Assembly (NCBI GenBank): GCA_903832625.1
Contig: CAILCI010000029.1
Coordinates: 1-64,000, forward strand
Length of the DNA: 64,000 bases
Source: an uncultured Burkholderiales bacterium
Lineage (GTDB): Bacteria > Pseudomonadota > Gammaproteobacteria > Burkholderiales > Burkholderiaceae_C
Direction: 5' to 3'
Within the stretch, counting starts at the first letter, position 1. Each line of letters starts with the position of its first letter. This document shows, one piece after another, positions 1 to 6,633 of the stretch. A model generated the notes under the pieces. It was not told where the DNA came from, searched no databases, and worked only from the letters and a program-made list of their open reading frames with translations. The position numbers were made by a program, and so were the translations under genes.

Positions 1-14
1 ATTTTGGTGTTTTT

Positions 15-74
15 GTCGAGATGCTAAAAACCGAAGTGTCCAGAGTCTGGACACTTGCGTTTTAGCATCTCGAC
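15..74. repeat. Long palindrome, copy A of a dispersed family
   Basis: Arms begin GTCGAGATGCTAAAA and end with the exact reverse complement. The inner arms AAGTGTCCAGA/TCTGGACACTT surround a single central G at 45. Only three or four bases between outer and inner arms fail to pair. The outer arms match those of the palindromes near 27.69 kb and 52.47 kb. The inner hairpin is flanked by an A-run on one side and a T-run on the other, so it could terminate transcription in both directions. The partner palindrome seen at the other two sites is absent here. Confidence 0.9.
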
Positions 75-326
75 AATATTGATTTGAAACTGACAAAAAC
101 GCTTTGGAATTAGTTGGAAAGCAGGGGGCCTCGAAATCGGGGGAACGTCGTTTGCAACATAAATTTTTTTCAGTAGTCCATCACAAACTCTCCACCCCAA
201 ACTCTCAACTTTATTAAGCAAATGTATAACTACTAAAGTACTACAAATCAAATAATCCAACCGAGATTGCTACCCAGCAATCCCAAAAGCGTGTTTGTTT
301 TTCTTGGATTTTTTGAAAGTGTTTGT
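75..326. other. Non-coding stretch upstream of first gene
   Basis: AT-rich sequence between the palindrome and the first credible start codon. I see no gene, RNA or clear promoter. The minus-strand open frame across it begins without context and runs into the palindrome, so I do not call it. Confidence 0.5.
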
Positions 327-1247
327 ATGAGTGAAATCGTAACTATGGGGTCTGGTTCTGAGGCAGAAGTCACTGTTAGAAGTGCTGAGTTGACGAATAT
401 TTTTCAACGCGGAGCGAATGGGAAATTGGGCATGAAAATGCCCGCCCAAAGCCCAGAGGTGCTGGATGCGCTGCAACAAGTCAACCAGTTGGCGAAAGAT
501 TACGAAACACTCAAGATTGAAGTTTTTCTGCGCGCCGACCGTGCATCGTGGGTGTTTTTGAGCAATGTCTACGACTTTGTGTTGCGCATCAACAGGTCGG
601 TTAAAAAACGACAAATCAAAAGCGACTTGCTCGAGATGATCAAGCTGCGTGACCACATCAGCATCACTTCCGCAGCAGAAACAGAGACCATTGTGGCGCG
701 TTACATCTTTTCTGACATGGCGCGGCAAACCCGTAACAATTATGTGGCCGTCATGCAAAAAGCTTTGTCGTTGGATGTCAAGCAAGGCGAGCTCTTGGTT
801 TTGTTGGAGCAAAACGGCGGCATTTCCAATTGGGTGAACAACGCTTTTGACGGAGTTGACGCTCAAAAAATTGCAGACCGAGAACAACGCAAAACCCTGC
901 GCACAGATTCAGTCAGCCTCATGCGCCGCCTGTTTGCCCTCATGGGCAGTGGGCAAGGCGTGTCCTTTGTCAAAACAAAGCAAGTGGCCGACTGGACGCC
1001 CAGCGCCAGAGAGTTGGCCACCGTGAAAGAAGCCAACAAAAACGCCACCAAATACCAAGCCGGAGAGTTCGTGTTTTTCGTGGCAACGCCCAGCGAACAG
1101 CCAGACGAGTACAAGCTCATTCAAGGCTTCAGCGCTGCGCGAGATTTTGAAGACCAGTTGTTGCTCCAAATCGCAGCCCGCTTGGGCGCGGACAACCAGC
1201 AACTGCAAGCGGTTGTGTCGGAGTTTGAGGCGGCTAGGTTGAACTGA
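327..1247 (+). CDS. Hypothetical protein, about 306 aa
   Basis: I do not recognise this protein. The frame is open from an ATG at 267, but the first 20 residues from there look like upstream sequence, so I prefer the ATG at 327 (MSEIVTMGSGS), preceded by a weak GAAAG. The product is soluble, with no signal peptide or membrane segment, mixed charge and several predicted helical stretches rich in Leu, Lys and Glu. It reads LQQVNQLAKDYETLKIEVFL early on and ends LQAVVSEFEAARLN. It stands alone between a palindromic repeat and a stem-loop, next to a truncated regulator. That suggests an accessory or recently rearranged spot, but nothing ties it to a function. Confidence 0.7.
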   Translation: MSEIVTMGSGSEAEVTVRSAELTNIFQRGANGKLGMKMPAQSPEVLDALQQVNQLAKDYETLKIEVFLRADRASWVFLSNVYDFVLRINRSVKKRQIKSDLLEMIKLRDHISITSAAETETIVARYIFSDMARQTRNNYVAVMQKALSLDVKQGELLVLLEQNGGISNWVNNAFDGVDAQKIADREQRKTLRTDSVSLMRRLFALMGSGQGVSFVKTKQVADWTPSARELATVKEANKNATKYQAGEFVFFVATPSEQPDEYKLIQGFSAARDFEDQLLLQIAARLGADNQQLQAVVSEFEAARLN

Positions 1248-1276
1248 CCTGAATTACCTTTTTGCAAGAAAAAACA

Positions 1277-1299
1277 AGGGCGCGCGCAAGTCGCGCCCT
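1277..1299. terminator. GC-rich stem-loop after first gene
   Basis: AGGGCGCG and CGCGCCCT form an 8-bp stem around a 7-base loop, 30 bases after the stop at 1247. The T-rich side is the minus-strand exit (the plus strand has AAGAAAAAACA just before the stem); the plus-strand exit has only ATTAAAA. It may act weakly in both directions. Confidence 0.55.
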
Positions 1300-1366
1300 A
1301 TTAAAAAGCATAATTAATCTGTGTTGCATTGAGTTTTAAGCTCAGGCTGAAAAGGGTAAAGTCGAA

Positions 1367-1564
1367 ATGAAAGTCATAAATATTGGCATTGCTTCGCAAG
1401 AGAAGATTCGCGAACGGATGTTGGCAATCGCCAAGGGCGAACTCAAACCCAAGGCCTCAGACCCCAAAATTTGGTTCACTTCCATGCGGTCCTTGTCCCA
1501 AGTTTTAAGCGATGAAAACCGCGCACTTCTAGACGTTATTCGCACCTCACCAGCTACCAAATAA
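1367..1564 (+). pseudogene. Truncated HVO_A0114-type DNA-binding regulator
   Basis: The 65-residue product opens MKVINIGIASQEKIRERM and continues through KIWFTSMRSLSQVLSDENR and ALLDVI. I recognise this as the N-terminal part of HVO_A0114-type putative DNA-binding proteins. These are antitoxin-like regulators of roughly 110-130 residues whose later half is a winged helix-turn-helix. Here translation stops straight after RTSPATK, where the family normally continues into the DNA-binding helices. The following 50 bases give no HTH-like sequence in any frame. A reasonable Shine-Dalgarno (AAAAGGG) precedes the ATG, so the fragment may still be expressed. No toxin partner is adjacent. I infer a decayed toxin-antitoxin or regulator remnant; a functional short version is possible. 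Confidence 0.6.
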
Positions 1565-1617
1565 TGACGTAAGTTACAGGTTTCAAAAAGTATTCACTTC
1601 CCAATTGCCATCAAAAT

Positions 1618-1872
1618 ATGCCCCAACGCAGAAACAGCGCTGGAGCAACGTCCTTGAATCAGGCCTTGATACAACAAGAAATTCGTGATGCGGCGTCGGC
1701 TAGGCAAACCATTGCGGCTTTGCTCGTCCTGTTGCAAGACACTCCTTTCAGGCGCCCACCCCCAGAACCCACAATGTGCTGCGGTCGCGGCTGTGGTGTG
1801 TGCGTCTGGGAAGGCTTTGTCACTGCCAGTGAAACATGGCGGCTCGATGTTTTGCATCTGCTCAAACTTTGA
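1618..1872 (+). CDS. Oxidoreductase-like domain small protein
   Basis: The 84-residue protein has a central RPPPEPTMCCGRGCGVCVWE motif (about residues 45-65). This is the hallmark of the short oxidoreductase-like domain (Pfam Oxidored-like) found in many proteobacterial small proteins and at the N-termini of some eukaryotic oxidoreductases. The CC-x3-C-x2-C arrangement suggests metal or redox chemistry, but the function is not established. The N-terminal 40 residues are polar and helical. I chose the ATG at 1618 as the first in frame; a later start is possible. It is followed 11 bases later by a small membrane protein and could be co-transcribed with it. Confidence 0.75.
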   Translation: MPQRRNSAGATSLNQALIQQEIRDAASARQTIAALLVLLQDTPFRRPPPEPTMCCGRGCGVCVWEGFVTASETWRLDVLHLLKL

Positions 1873-1883
1873 AAAGTGCGTCA

Positions 1884-2303
1884 ATGACCAAACAACAAAA
1901 AATAGTCTCTATGGTTTTCGGTGTTTCGCTGCTGCTTGCGGGACTGATTGCTTTTGAGCACAACCAATCGAATCAACAACATTTTGCGCAAGAGCTGGAG
2001 CGCGAAACAGGGTTGCACGAAGCTGCACAAAAATTTGTGGATGATTGCGCCAAAGACCTCGATTCCGCCGCCGAACGGTTTGACGCGTATGGCGTGGTGT
2101 GCAAGCAAGTTCAAGACGATTTGGCGCTCACCGGGAAAAACATCGACGATTTGAAGGCTCGCGCTGCGCAATCGTCCATTGATCTTTGGTGGAACATGGT
2201 CTGGCTGACCTTGATTTTTAACGCCATTGCCGCTGTGATGTATGCGTTTGAGCGGTGGCTGACCCGCTGGGAGCAGACCCCAAGTGCTGAGCCACATGAT
2301 TGA
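1884..2303 (+). CDS. Small membrane protein, unknown
   Basis: I do not recognise this 139-residue protein. It begins MTKQQKIVSMVFGVSLLLAG, a hydrophobic segment (residues about 8-25). It then has a polar, acidic middle region (about 30-100) with two Cys near residues 54 and 72, and a second membrane segment (WWNMVWLTLIFNAIAAVMYA, about 101-121) before a short polar tail. This predicts two membrane segments with the middle domain on one side of the membrane. The frame is open to 1836, but the ATG at 1884 lies just after the preceding stop and gives a sensible first helix. Its 3' end overlaps the convergent LysR gene by 86 bases. Confidence 0.7.
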   Translation: MTKQQKIVSMVFGVSLLLAGLIAFEHNQSNQQHFAQELERETGLHEAAQKFVDDCAKDLDSAAERFDAYGVVCKQVQDDLALTGKNIDDLKARAAQSSIDLWWNMVWLTLIFNAIAAVMYAFERWLTRWEQTPSAEPHD

Positions 2304-3159
2304 TGAGCACCGACACGCGGTGCGGAATATAGCGGTTGCTCGGTAACACCGCATAAATGCCCAAAGTCGGTGAGGCGTAGGACTGCAATATTTCCACCAC
2401 CTCTCCGCGCTCAATGAAGGGCTGCGCAATAAAGTCAGGCTGGCGCGTGATGCCCAAGCCCGCCGCTGCCGATTGCGCTAAAGCAAACCCATTGTTGGCC
2501 GTGATGCGTGAGCGAATTGACACGGTTTGTGTGTTTTTATCTGGTCCCACGAAATGCCAAGCGCTGTTGCCGCGTTCGCTGTCGTAGCTCAGGCATTCGT
2601 GTTGCAACAAATCTTGCGGTTGTTCTGGCGTGCCATGCTGCGCCAAATAGCTGGGCGAGGCGAGGGTGAGCAACTGGCATTCGCCCAGTTTGCGCACAAT
2701 GTCGCCCGGTTCGAGTTCTGAGGCAATGCGAATGGACAGGTCTATGCCTTCTTCTATCAAGTTGGCGCGGCGGTCTGAAAAATCCATCATCAACTCAATT
2801 TGCGTGTGCTCTTTGGCAAAAGCGATGAGGGCGGGCATGAGCCTTTGCAGGCCAAAACTCAGCGGCAGCCCCAAGCGTATGCGTCCGCGCAGCACAGCAC
2901 GTTCTTCCACCAAGCTCGCTTCCGCTGCGTCCACCATGTTCAAAATAGCGCGGCATTGCTCTAAATAAGCCGCGCCTGCGGCAGTGAGGGTGAGGCTGCG
3001 TGTGCTGCGGGTGATGAGTTTGGTGCCGAGTTGCTTTTCTAGCGCCGAGACTTGTCGGGTCACAATCGAGCGATCGACATTGAGCTGGTTGGCCACGGCA
3101 ATAAAACTACCGGCTTCGGCCACCCGCAGAAAAATTTGCATTGCGTTGAATTTGTCCAT
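2218..3159 (-). CDS. LysR-family transcriptional regulator
   Basis: This 313-residue protein starts MDKFNAMQIFLRVAEAGSF, the typical LysR winged HTH (residues about 1-60, with VDRSIVTRQVSALEKQLG as the recognition region). A periplasmic-binding-like effector domain fills the rest (RGRIRLGLPLSFGLQRLMPAL, then SIRIASELEPGDIVRKLGEC). The sequence style is that of the large CrgA/DhcR-like group. It is transcribed divergently from the cytochrome b561/YceI operon, the usual arrangement for a LysR regulator and its target, so I infer control of that operon. The tail from about residue 293 is a low-complexity Ser/Thr/Gln stretch. The 3' end overlaps the convergent membrane-protein gene. Confidence 0.93.
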   Translation of the reverse strand: MDKFNAMQIFLRVAEAGSFIAVANQLNVDRSIVTRQVSALEKQLGTKLITRSTRSLTLTAAGAAYLEQCRAILNMVDAAEASLVEERAVLRGRIRLGLPLSFGLQRLMPALIAFAKEHTQIELMMDFSDRRANLIEEGIDLSIRIASELEPGDIVRKLGECQLLTLASPSYLAQHGTPEQPQDLLQHECLSYDSERGNSAWHFVGPDKNTQTVSIRSRITANNGFALAQSAAAGLGITRQPDFIAQPFIERGEVVEILQSYASPTLGIYAVLPSNRYIPHRVSVLINHVAQHLGSAPSGSATAQTHTSQRQWR

Positions 3160-3180
3160 TGTTGTGTATTTTGCAACAAT
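3158..3180. promoter_or_regulatory. Inverted repeat at LysR start, putative operator
   Basis: ATTGTTG and CAACAAT form perfect 7-bp arms separated by 9 bases, abutting the LysR start codon (complement of 3157-3159). LysR proteins bind T-N11-A type dyads near their own divergent promoters, so this is a candidate autoregulatory site. That is inference from position and symmetry only. Confidence 0.4.
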
Positions 3181-3191
3181 AAATTGCGTAT

Positions 3192-3218
3192 TTGCTGATT
3201 TTTTGCCAGCTATATAAA
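3192..3218 (+). promoter_or_regulatory. Candidate promoter of b561/YceI operon
   Basis: TTGCTG at 3192-3197 is followed by TATATAAA at 3211-3218, a good -10-like element with short spacing (13-15 bases depending on register). It lies about 80 bases before the cytochrome start and is divergent to the LysR gene. Confidence 0.4.
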
Positions 3219-3270
3219 ACGTACAGTTCTTACATCTTGTTAAGTGACGCTTGTTTTTTTGCTTGAAAAA

Positions 3271-3303
3271 ATGAAAAACAATCGCCGAAAGGAAAACAGT
3301 TGA
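3271..3303 (+). CDS. Possible 10-aa leader peptide before cytochrome b561
   Basis: ATG at 3271 opens a 10-codon frame, MKNNRRKENS, that stops with TGA at 3301-3303. The stop overlaps the TTG start of the cytochrome gene at 3300 (TTGA). Such an overlap could couple translation of the TTG-initiated gene. The Shine-Dalgarno of the cytochrome gene (GAAAGGA) lies inside this frame. Whether it is translated cannot be told from sequence. Confidence 0.35.
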   Translation: MKNNRRKENS

Positions 3304-3848
3304 CTACCAACAATTACAACCCCATTGCCAAATTGCTGCACTGGTTCATGGCGCTGGTGATTTTTGGTCTGATTGCCCTCGGTTTGGTGATGGCGGACAT
3401 GCCGTTTTCGCCTGAAAAACTGCAATATTTCTCGTGGCACAAGTGGGCGGGCGTGAGCATTTTTGTGTTGGTGTGGCTGCGTTTGCTGTGGCGTGTGTTG
3501 AACCCGCCACCCGCTTACCCCAGCACCATGCCCGCATTGCTGCAAAAACTGGCACACGCAGGCCACCACTTGTTGTATGCGCTGATGATCATCATCCCGC
3601 TCACGGGTTGGTTGATGAGTTCGGCCAAAGGCGTGCAAACCGTGTGGTTTGGCGTGTTGCCAATTCCTGACTTATTGAGCAAAGACAAAGAGTTGGGCAA
3701 GTTGCTGGAAGACATTCACGCCAGCCTGAACTGGGGGCTGATGTTCCTTTTGGCAGGCCACATTTTGGCGGCGCTCAAACATCATTGGGTTGACAAAGAC
3801 GATGTGCTCACCCGCATGACATTCGCTAGAAATTCAAAGGAGTCTTAA
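3300..3848 (+). CDS. Cytochrome b561 family protein
   Basis: This 182-residue integral membrane protein has four predicted helices and the His pattern of the bacterial b561 (CybB-type) family: LLHWFMALVIF in helix 1, YFSWHKWAGV before helix 2, AGHHLLYALMIIIPLTGW in helix 3, and LAGHILAALKHHWVDKDDVL at the end. These His residues would bind two b hemes in a quinol-linked electron carrier. The only start consistent with length and Shine-Dalgarno (GAAAGGA at about 3288) is a TTG at 3300. It is directly followed by two YceI genes with no gap and with 18 bases. The b561-YceI pairing is common in proteobacteria; YceI proteins bind polyisoprenoid lipids, which suggests a quinone or isoprenoid-related role. 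Confidence 0.9.
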   Translation: MTTNNYNPIAKLLHWFMALVIFGLIALGLVMADMPFSPEKLQYFSWHKWAGVSIFVLVWLRLLWRVLNPPPAYPSTMPALLQKLAHAGHHLLYALMIIIPLTGWLMSSAKGVQTVWFGVLPIPDLLSKDKELGKLLEDIHASLNWGLMFLLAGHILAALKHHWVDKDDVLTRMTFARNSKES

Positions 3849-4406
3849 ATGAAGAAAACCCTCAGCCTCGTGCTACTAGCCGCAGCCTTGAGCAGCGCTC
3901 AGGCGGTGGAATACAAAGCGATTCAAGCCGACAAAAGCTCACTCACCTTTGGTTACAAACAAATGGGCGTGGCGATGGACGGCAAATTCAACAAGTTTGT
4001 CGCCAAGCTCGATTTTGATCCGGCCAAGCCCGCTGCGGCCAAGGCCAGCATTGAGATTGATTTGGCCAGCATTGACACAGGCTCTATGGAAGCCGACGGC
4101 GAAGTGCTGGGCAAGGCGTGGTTTAACGCGTCGGCTTATCCCAAAGCTTTGTTTGAATTGCAGCAGATCAAGCCAACCGGTGCCAACCAATTTGAGGCGA
4201 GTGGCAAGCTCACCATCAAGGGCAAAACGGTTGACATCAAAGCCCCTTTGAAATACGCAGCGCAAGGCGCAACAGGCGTGTTCACGGGCGGCTTCGTCAT
4301 CCATCGTGCTGACTTTGCCATTGGCGAAGGCACATGGTCTAAGTTTGATGTTGTGGCCAACGACATTCAAGTTAATTTTCAACTCACCGCCGTATCTGGC
4401 AAATAA
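3849..4406 (+). CDS. YceI family periplasmic protein (first copy)
   Basis: This 185-residue protein has a clear Sec signal peptide (MKKTLSLVLLAAALSSAQA, cleavage after about 19). It is followed by the YceI lipocalin-like beta barrel, recognisable from IEIDLASIDTGSMEADGEVLG, the KAWFNASAYPKALFEL region and KLTIKGKTVDIKAPL. YceI proteins are periplasmic and bind isoprenoid-type lipids; the exact role is unknown. The gene starts on the base after the cytochrome stop, so the two are surely co-transcribed. It is only distantly similar to the next gene, consistent with an old duplication or two separate acquisitions within one operon. Confidence 0.93.
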   Translation: MKKTLSLVLLAAALSSAQAVEYKAIQADKSSLTFGYKQMGVAMDGKFNKFVAKLDFDPAKPAAAKASIEIDLASIDTGSMEADGEVLGKAWFNASAYPKALFELQQIKPTGANQFEASGKLTIKGKTVDIKAPLKYAAQGATGVFTGGFVIHRADFAIGEGTWSKFDVVANDIQVNFQLTAVSGK

Positions 4407-4424
4407 ACCTTCAAAGGATCTTTC

Positions 4425-5000
4425 ATGACAAAACTCAACCGCATTGCTGCTGCTTTTGCATTTGCCGCATTGGCCGTTTCTGCCAGCGCCGCACCATTGA
4501 CCTACACCGTGGACGGTACACACACGTTCCCACGTTTTTCTTATTCGCATTTTGGTTACTCCACCCAATTGAGCCGTTTTGATAAAACCACGGGCACTGT
4601 GGTGTTTGATGCCGAAGCCAAAACAGGTTCGGTGGACATCGTGATCGACATGAAATCGGTCAACACAGGTTTTGTGGACTTCAACGGCCACATTCAAGGT
4701 GAAGACTTTTTGGATACGACCAAGTTCCCCCAAGCCACTTTCAAATCCACCAAAGTGGTGTTTGAAGGCGACAAGCCCAAAACCATCGAAGGCAACTTGA
4801 CCATCAAAGGCGTGACCAAGCCCGTCACCTTGACCGTGACCTCATTCCAAGCCATGCCACACCCCATGCTGAAAAAACCAGCCATGGGCGCCAATGCGTT
4901 CACCACCATCAAACGCACAGAATTCAATGCTGGCAAATACGCACCTTACGTGGGTGACGACGTACGCATTGACATCGCTTTGGAAGCTATCGCGATGTAA
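4425..5000 (+). CDS. YceI family periplasmic protein (second copy)
   Basis: This 191-residue protein has a signal peptide ending in ASAAP (about residue 23) and a full YceI domain: YTVDGTHTFPRFSYSHFGYS, SVDIVIDMKSVNTGFVDFN, GEDFLDTTKFPQATFKSTKV, then GNLTIKGVTKPVTLTVTSF. It is closer to the classical E. coli YceI pattern than the copy before it. It is the last gene of the b561-YceI-YceI operon; 134 bases follow before the ABC transporter. Binding of a polyprenyl lipid or quinone-like molecule is expected from the family. Confidence 0.94.
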   Translation: MTKLNRIAAAFAFAALAVSASAAPLTYTVDGTHTFPRFSYSHFGYSTQLSRFDKTTGTVVFDAEAKTGSVDIVIDMKSVNTGFVDFNGHIQGEDFLDTTKFPQATFKSTKVVFEGDKPKTIEGNLTIKGVTKPVTLTVTSFQAMPHPMLKKPAMGANAFTTIKRTEFNAGKYAPYVGDDVRIDIALEAIAM

Positions 5001-5134
5001 TAGCGGCTGATGCTTTCTGGTTATTCGTCGCACCTGAGACAAAGCGCGGGATAACCATGAGAAAAGTATCGCGGATAAGTCACAAAATCTGTCATCTTCA
5101 ATTTCGCCAGTTTTTTTGATCGGCGTGGTACACG

Positions 5135-5911
5135 ATGGCAGATGACATCATTTTGCAAACCCAGGACTTGGTCAAAGAGTTCTTGGGTTTTGTGGCAGTT
5201 AACCGAGTCAATCTCAAAGTCCGGCGAGGCCAGATTCACGCGTTGATTGGCCCCAATGGCGCGGGCAAAACCACAGTATTCAATCTGTTGACCAAGTTTT
5301 TGATCCCCACGCAAGGGACGATTCTTTTCAATGGTCAAGACATCACTTCCAAAAAACCTGCCGAAGTCGCGCATCGCGGCTTGGTGCGTTCTTTTCAAAT
5401 TTCCGCCACCTTCCCCAATTTAACGGTGCTAGAGAACGTGCGCATTGGATTGCAAGGCGCGACGGGTTTGTCTTTGCATTTTTGGCGTTCGGAGCGCGTG
5501 TTGAGCCAACTCAACGACCGAGCTATGGCTTTGCTCGAAGAAGTGGGCTTGGAGAGTTTTGCCGACACCCAAGCGGTGGAATTGGCTTATGGCCGCAAAC
5601 GTGCCCTAGAAATTGCCACCACACTGGCCATGAATCCCGAACTCATGCTGCTGGACGAACCCACGCAAGGCATGGGGCACGAAGATGTGGACCGTGTGAC
5701 GCAACTCATCAAAAAAGTCAGTGCCAACCGCACGGTGCTGATGGTGGAGCACAACATGAGCGTGGTTTCGCGCATTGCCGACACCATCAGCGTGTTGCAG
5801 CGCGGCCAAATCATTGCCGAAGGGCCTTACGCCACGGTGTCACAAAACCCGCAGGTGCTCGAAGCCTACATGGGCACGGTCGAGACCGAGCTGGAGGGCG
5901 CACATGCTTGA
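5135..5911 (+). CDS. livG: LIV-type ABC transporter ATPase (LivG-like)
   Basis: This 258-residue nucleotide-binding subunit has Walker A IGPNGAGKTT (about residues 44-53), the LivG-type signature region AYGRKRALEIATTLA, Walker B LMLLDEPTQGM and the H-loop MVEHNMSVV. It is the first gene of a complete five-gene importer, ordered ATPase-ATPase-binding protein-permease-permease. It overlaps the next gene by 8 bases. With LivF it would power uptake of an amino acid or a short aromatic/carboxylic acid; the family name does not fix the substrate. Start ATG at 5135; the upstream 134 bases must hold the promoter but I see no strong match. Confidence 0.92.
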   Translation: MADDIILQTQDLVKEFLGFVAVNRVNLKVRRGQIHALIGPNGAGKTTVFNLLTKFLIPTQGTILFNGQDITSKKPAEVAHRGLVRSFQISATFPNLTVLENVRIGLQGATGLSLHFWRSERVLSQLNDRAMALLEEVGLESFADTQAVELAYGRKRALEIATTLAMNPELMLLDEPTQGMGHEDVDRVTQLIKKVSANRTVLMVEHNMSVVSRIADTISVLQRGQIIAEGPYATVSQNPQVLEAYMGTVETELEGAHA

Positions 5912-6614
5912 GTCACGCGAGGTGTTGCGCATCCAAGATTTGCACGCTTACTACGGTGAATCCCATATTTTGCATGGCGTCAACTTATCGGTGCGCGAGG
6001 GCGAAGTGGTCACTTTGCTGGGACGCAATGGCGCTGGGCGCACGACCACCATCAAATCTTTGTTGGGTTTGGTGGGGCGACGCACTGGGTCGATTCAAAT
6101 TCAAGGTCAAGAAACAATTGACCTGCAGCCGCACAGCATTGCGCGGCTGGGTTTGGGCTATTGCCCCGAAGAGCGCGGTATTTTTTCGGCCTTGAGCTGC
6201 GAAGAAAACCTGTTGCTGCCCCCCGTCATTGCGCCCAACGGCATGTCGGTGCAAGAAATTTACGAGATGTTCCCTAACTTGAGCGAGCGGCGCAACAGCC
6301 CCGGCACACGTTTGTCAGGTGGCGAGCAGCAAATGCTGGCGGTGGGCAGAATTTTGCGCACGGGCGCACGTATTTTGTTGCTCGATGAAATTTCAGAAGG
6401 CTTGGCACCTGTCATTGTGCAAGCGCTGGCGCGCATGATTCGTGCGCTCAAGCAAAAGGGCTTCACCATCATCATGGTGGAACAAAACTTCCGCTTCGCT
6501 GCGCCGTTGGCGGACCGTTTTTATGTCATGGAGCATGGACAAATTGTGGAAGGTTTTGCTGCGGCAGAACTGCAAAGCAAGATGGACATGTTGCACGAGT
6601 ATTTGGGTGTTTAA
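5904..6614 (+). CDS. livF: LIV-type ABC transporter ATPase (LivF-like), Arg in Walker A
   Basis: This 236-residue second nucleotide-binding subunit starts at the ATG at 5904, inside the end of the preceding gene. The frame is open further upstream but that part is antiparallel noise within the first ATPase gene. The LivF signature LSGGEQQMLAVGRIL is intact. However, Walker A reads GRNGAGRTTT, with Arg46 (CGC at 6039-6041) in place of the invariant Lys, and Walker B reads LLLDEISEGLAP instead of the usual DEPS. The rest of the fold is normal and the gene sits in a complete operon, so I read this as a lineage-specific variant rather than decay. The ATPase cycle may rest mainly on the LivG site. 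Confidence 0.9.
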   Translation: MLESREVLRIQDLHAYYGESHILHGVNLSVREGEVVTLLGRNGAGRTTTIKSLLGLVGRRTGSIQIQGQETIDLQPHSIARLGLGYCPEERGIFSALSCEENLLLPPVIAPNGMSVQEIYEMFPNLSERRNSPGTRLSGGEQQMLAVGRILRTGARILLLDEISEGLAPVIVQALARMIRALKQKGFTIIMVEQNFRFAAPLADRFYVMEHGQIVEGFAAAELQSKMDMLHEYLGV

Positions 6615-6633
6615 TTTCAAAAATGGAGTTTTT

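Noticed and set aside
24-260. 78-codon minus-strand open frame at the window start
   Set aside because: Runs into the palindrome, has no ribosome site or family resemblance.
5018-5057. TGGTTAT...ATAACCA inverted repeat before the first LIV operon
   Set aside because: Arms of 7 bp are 26 bases apart; too loose to call an operator or terminator.
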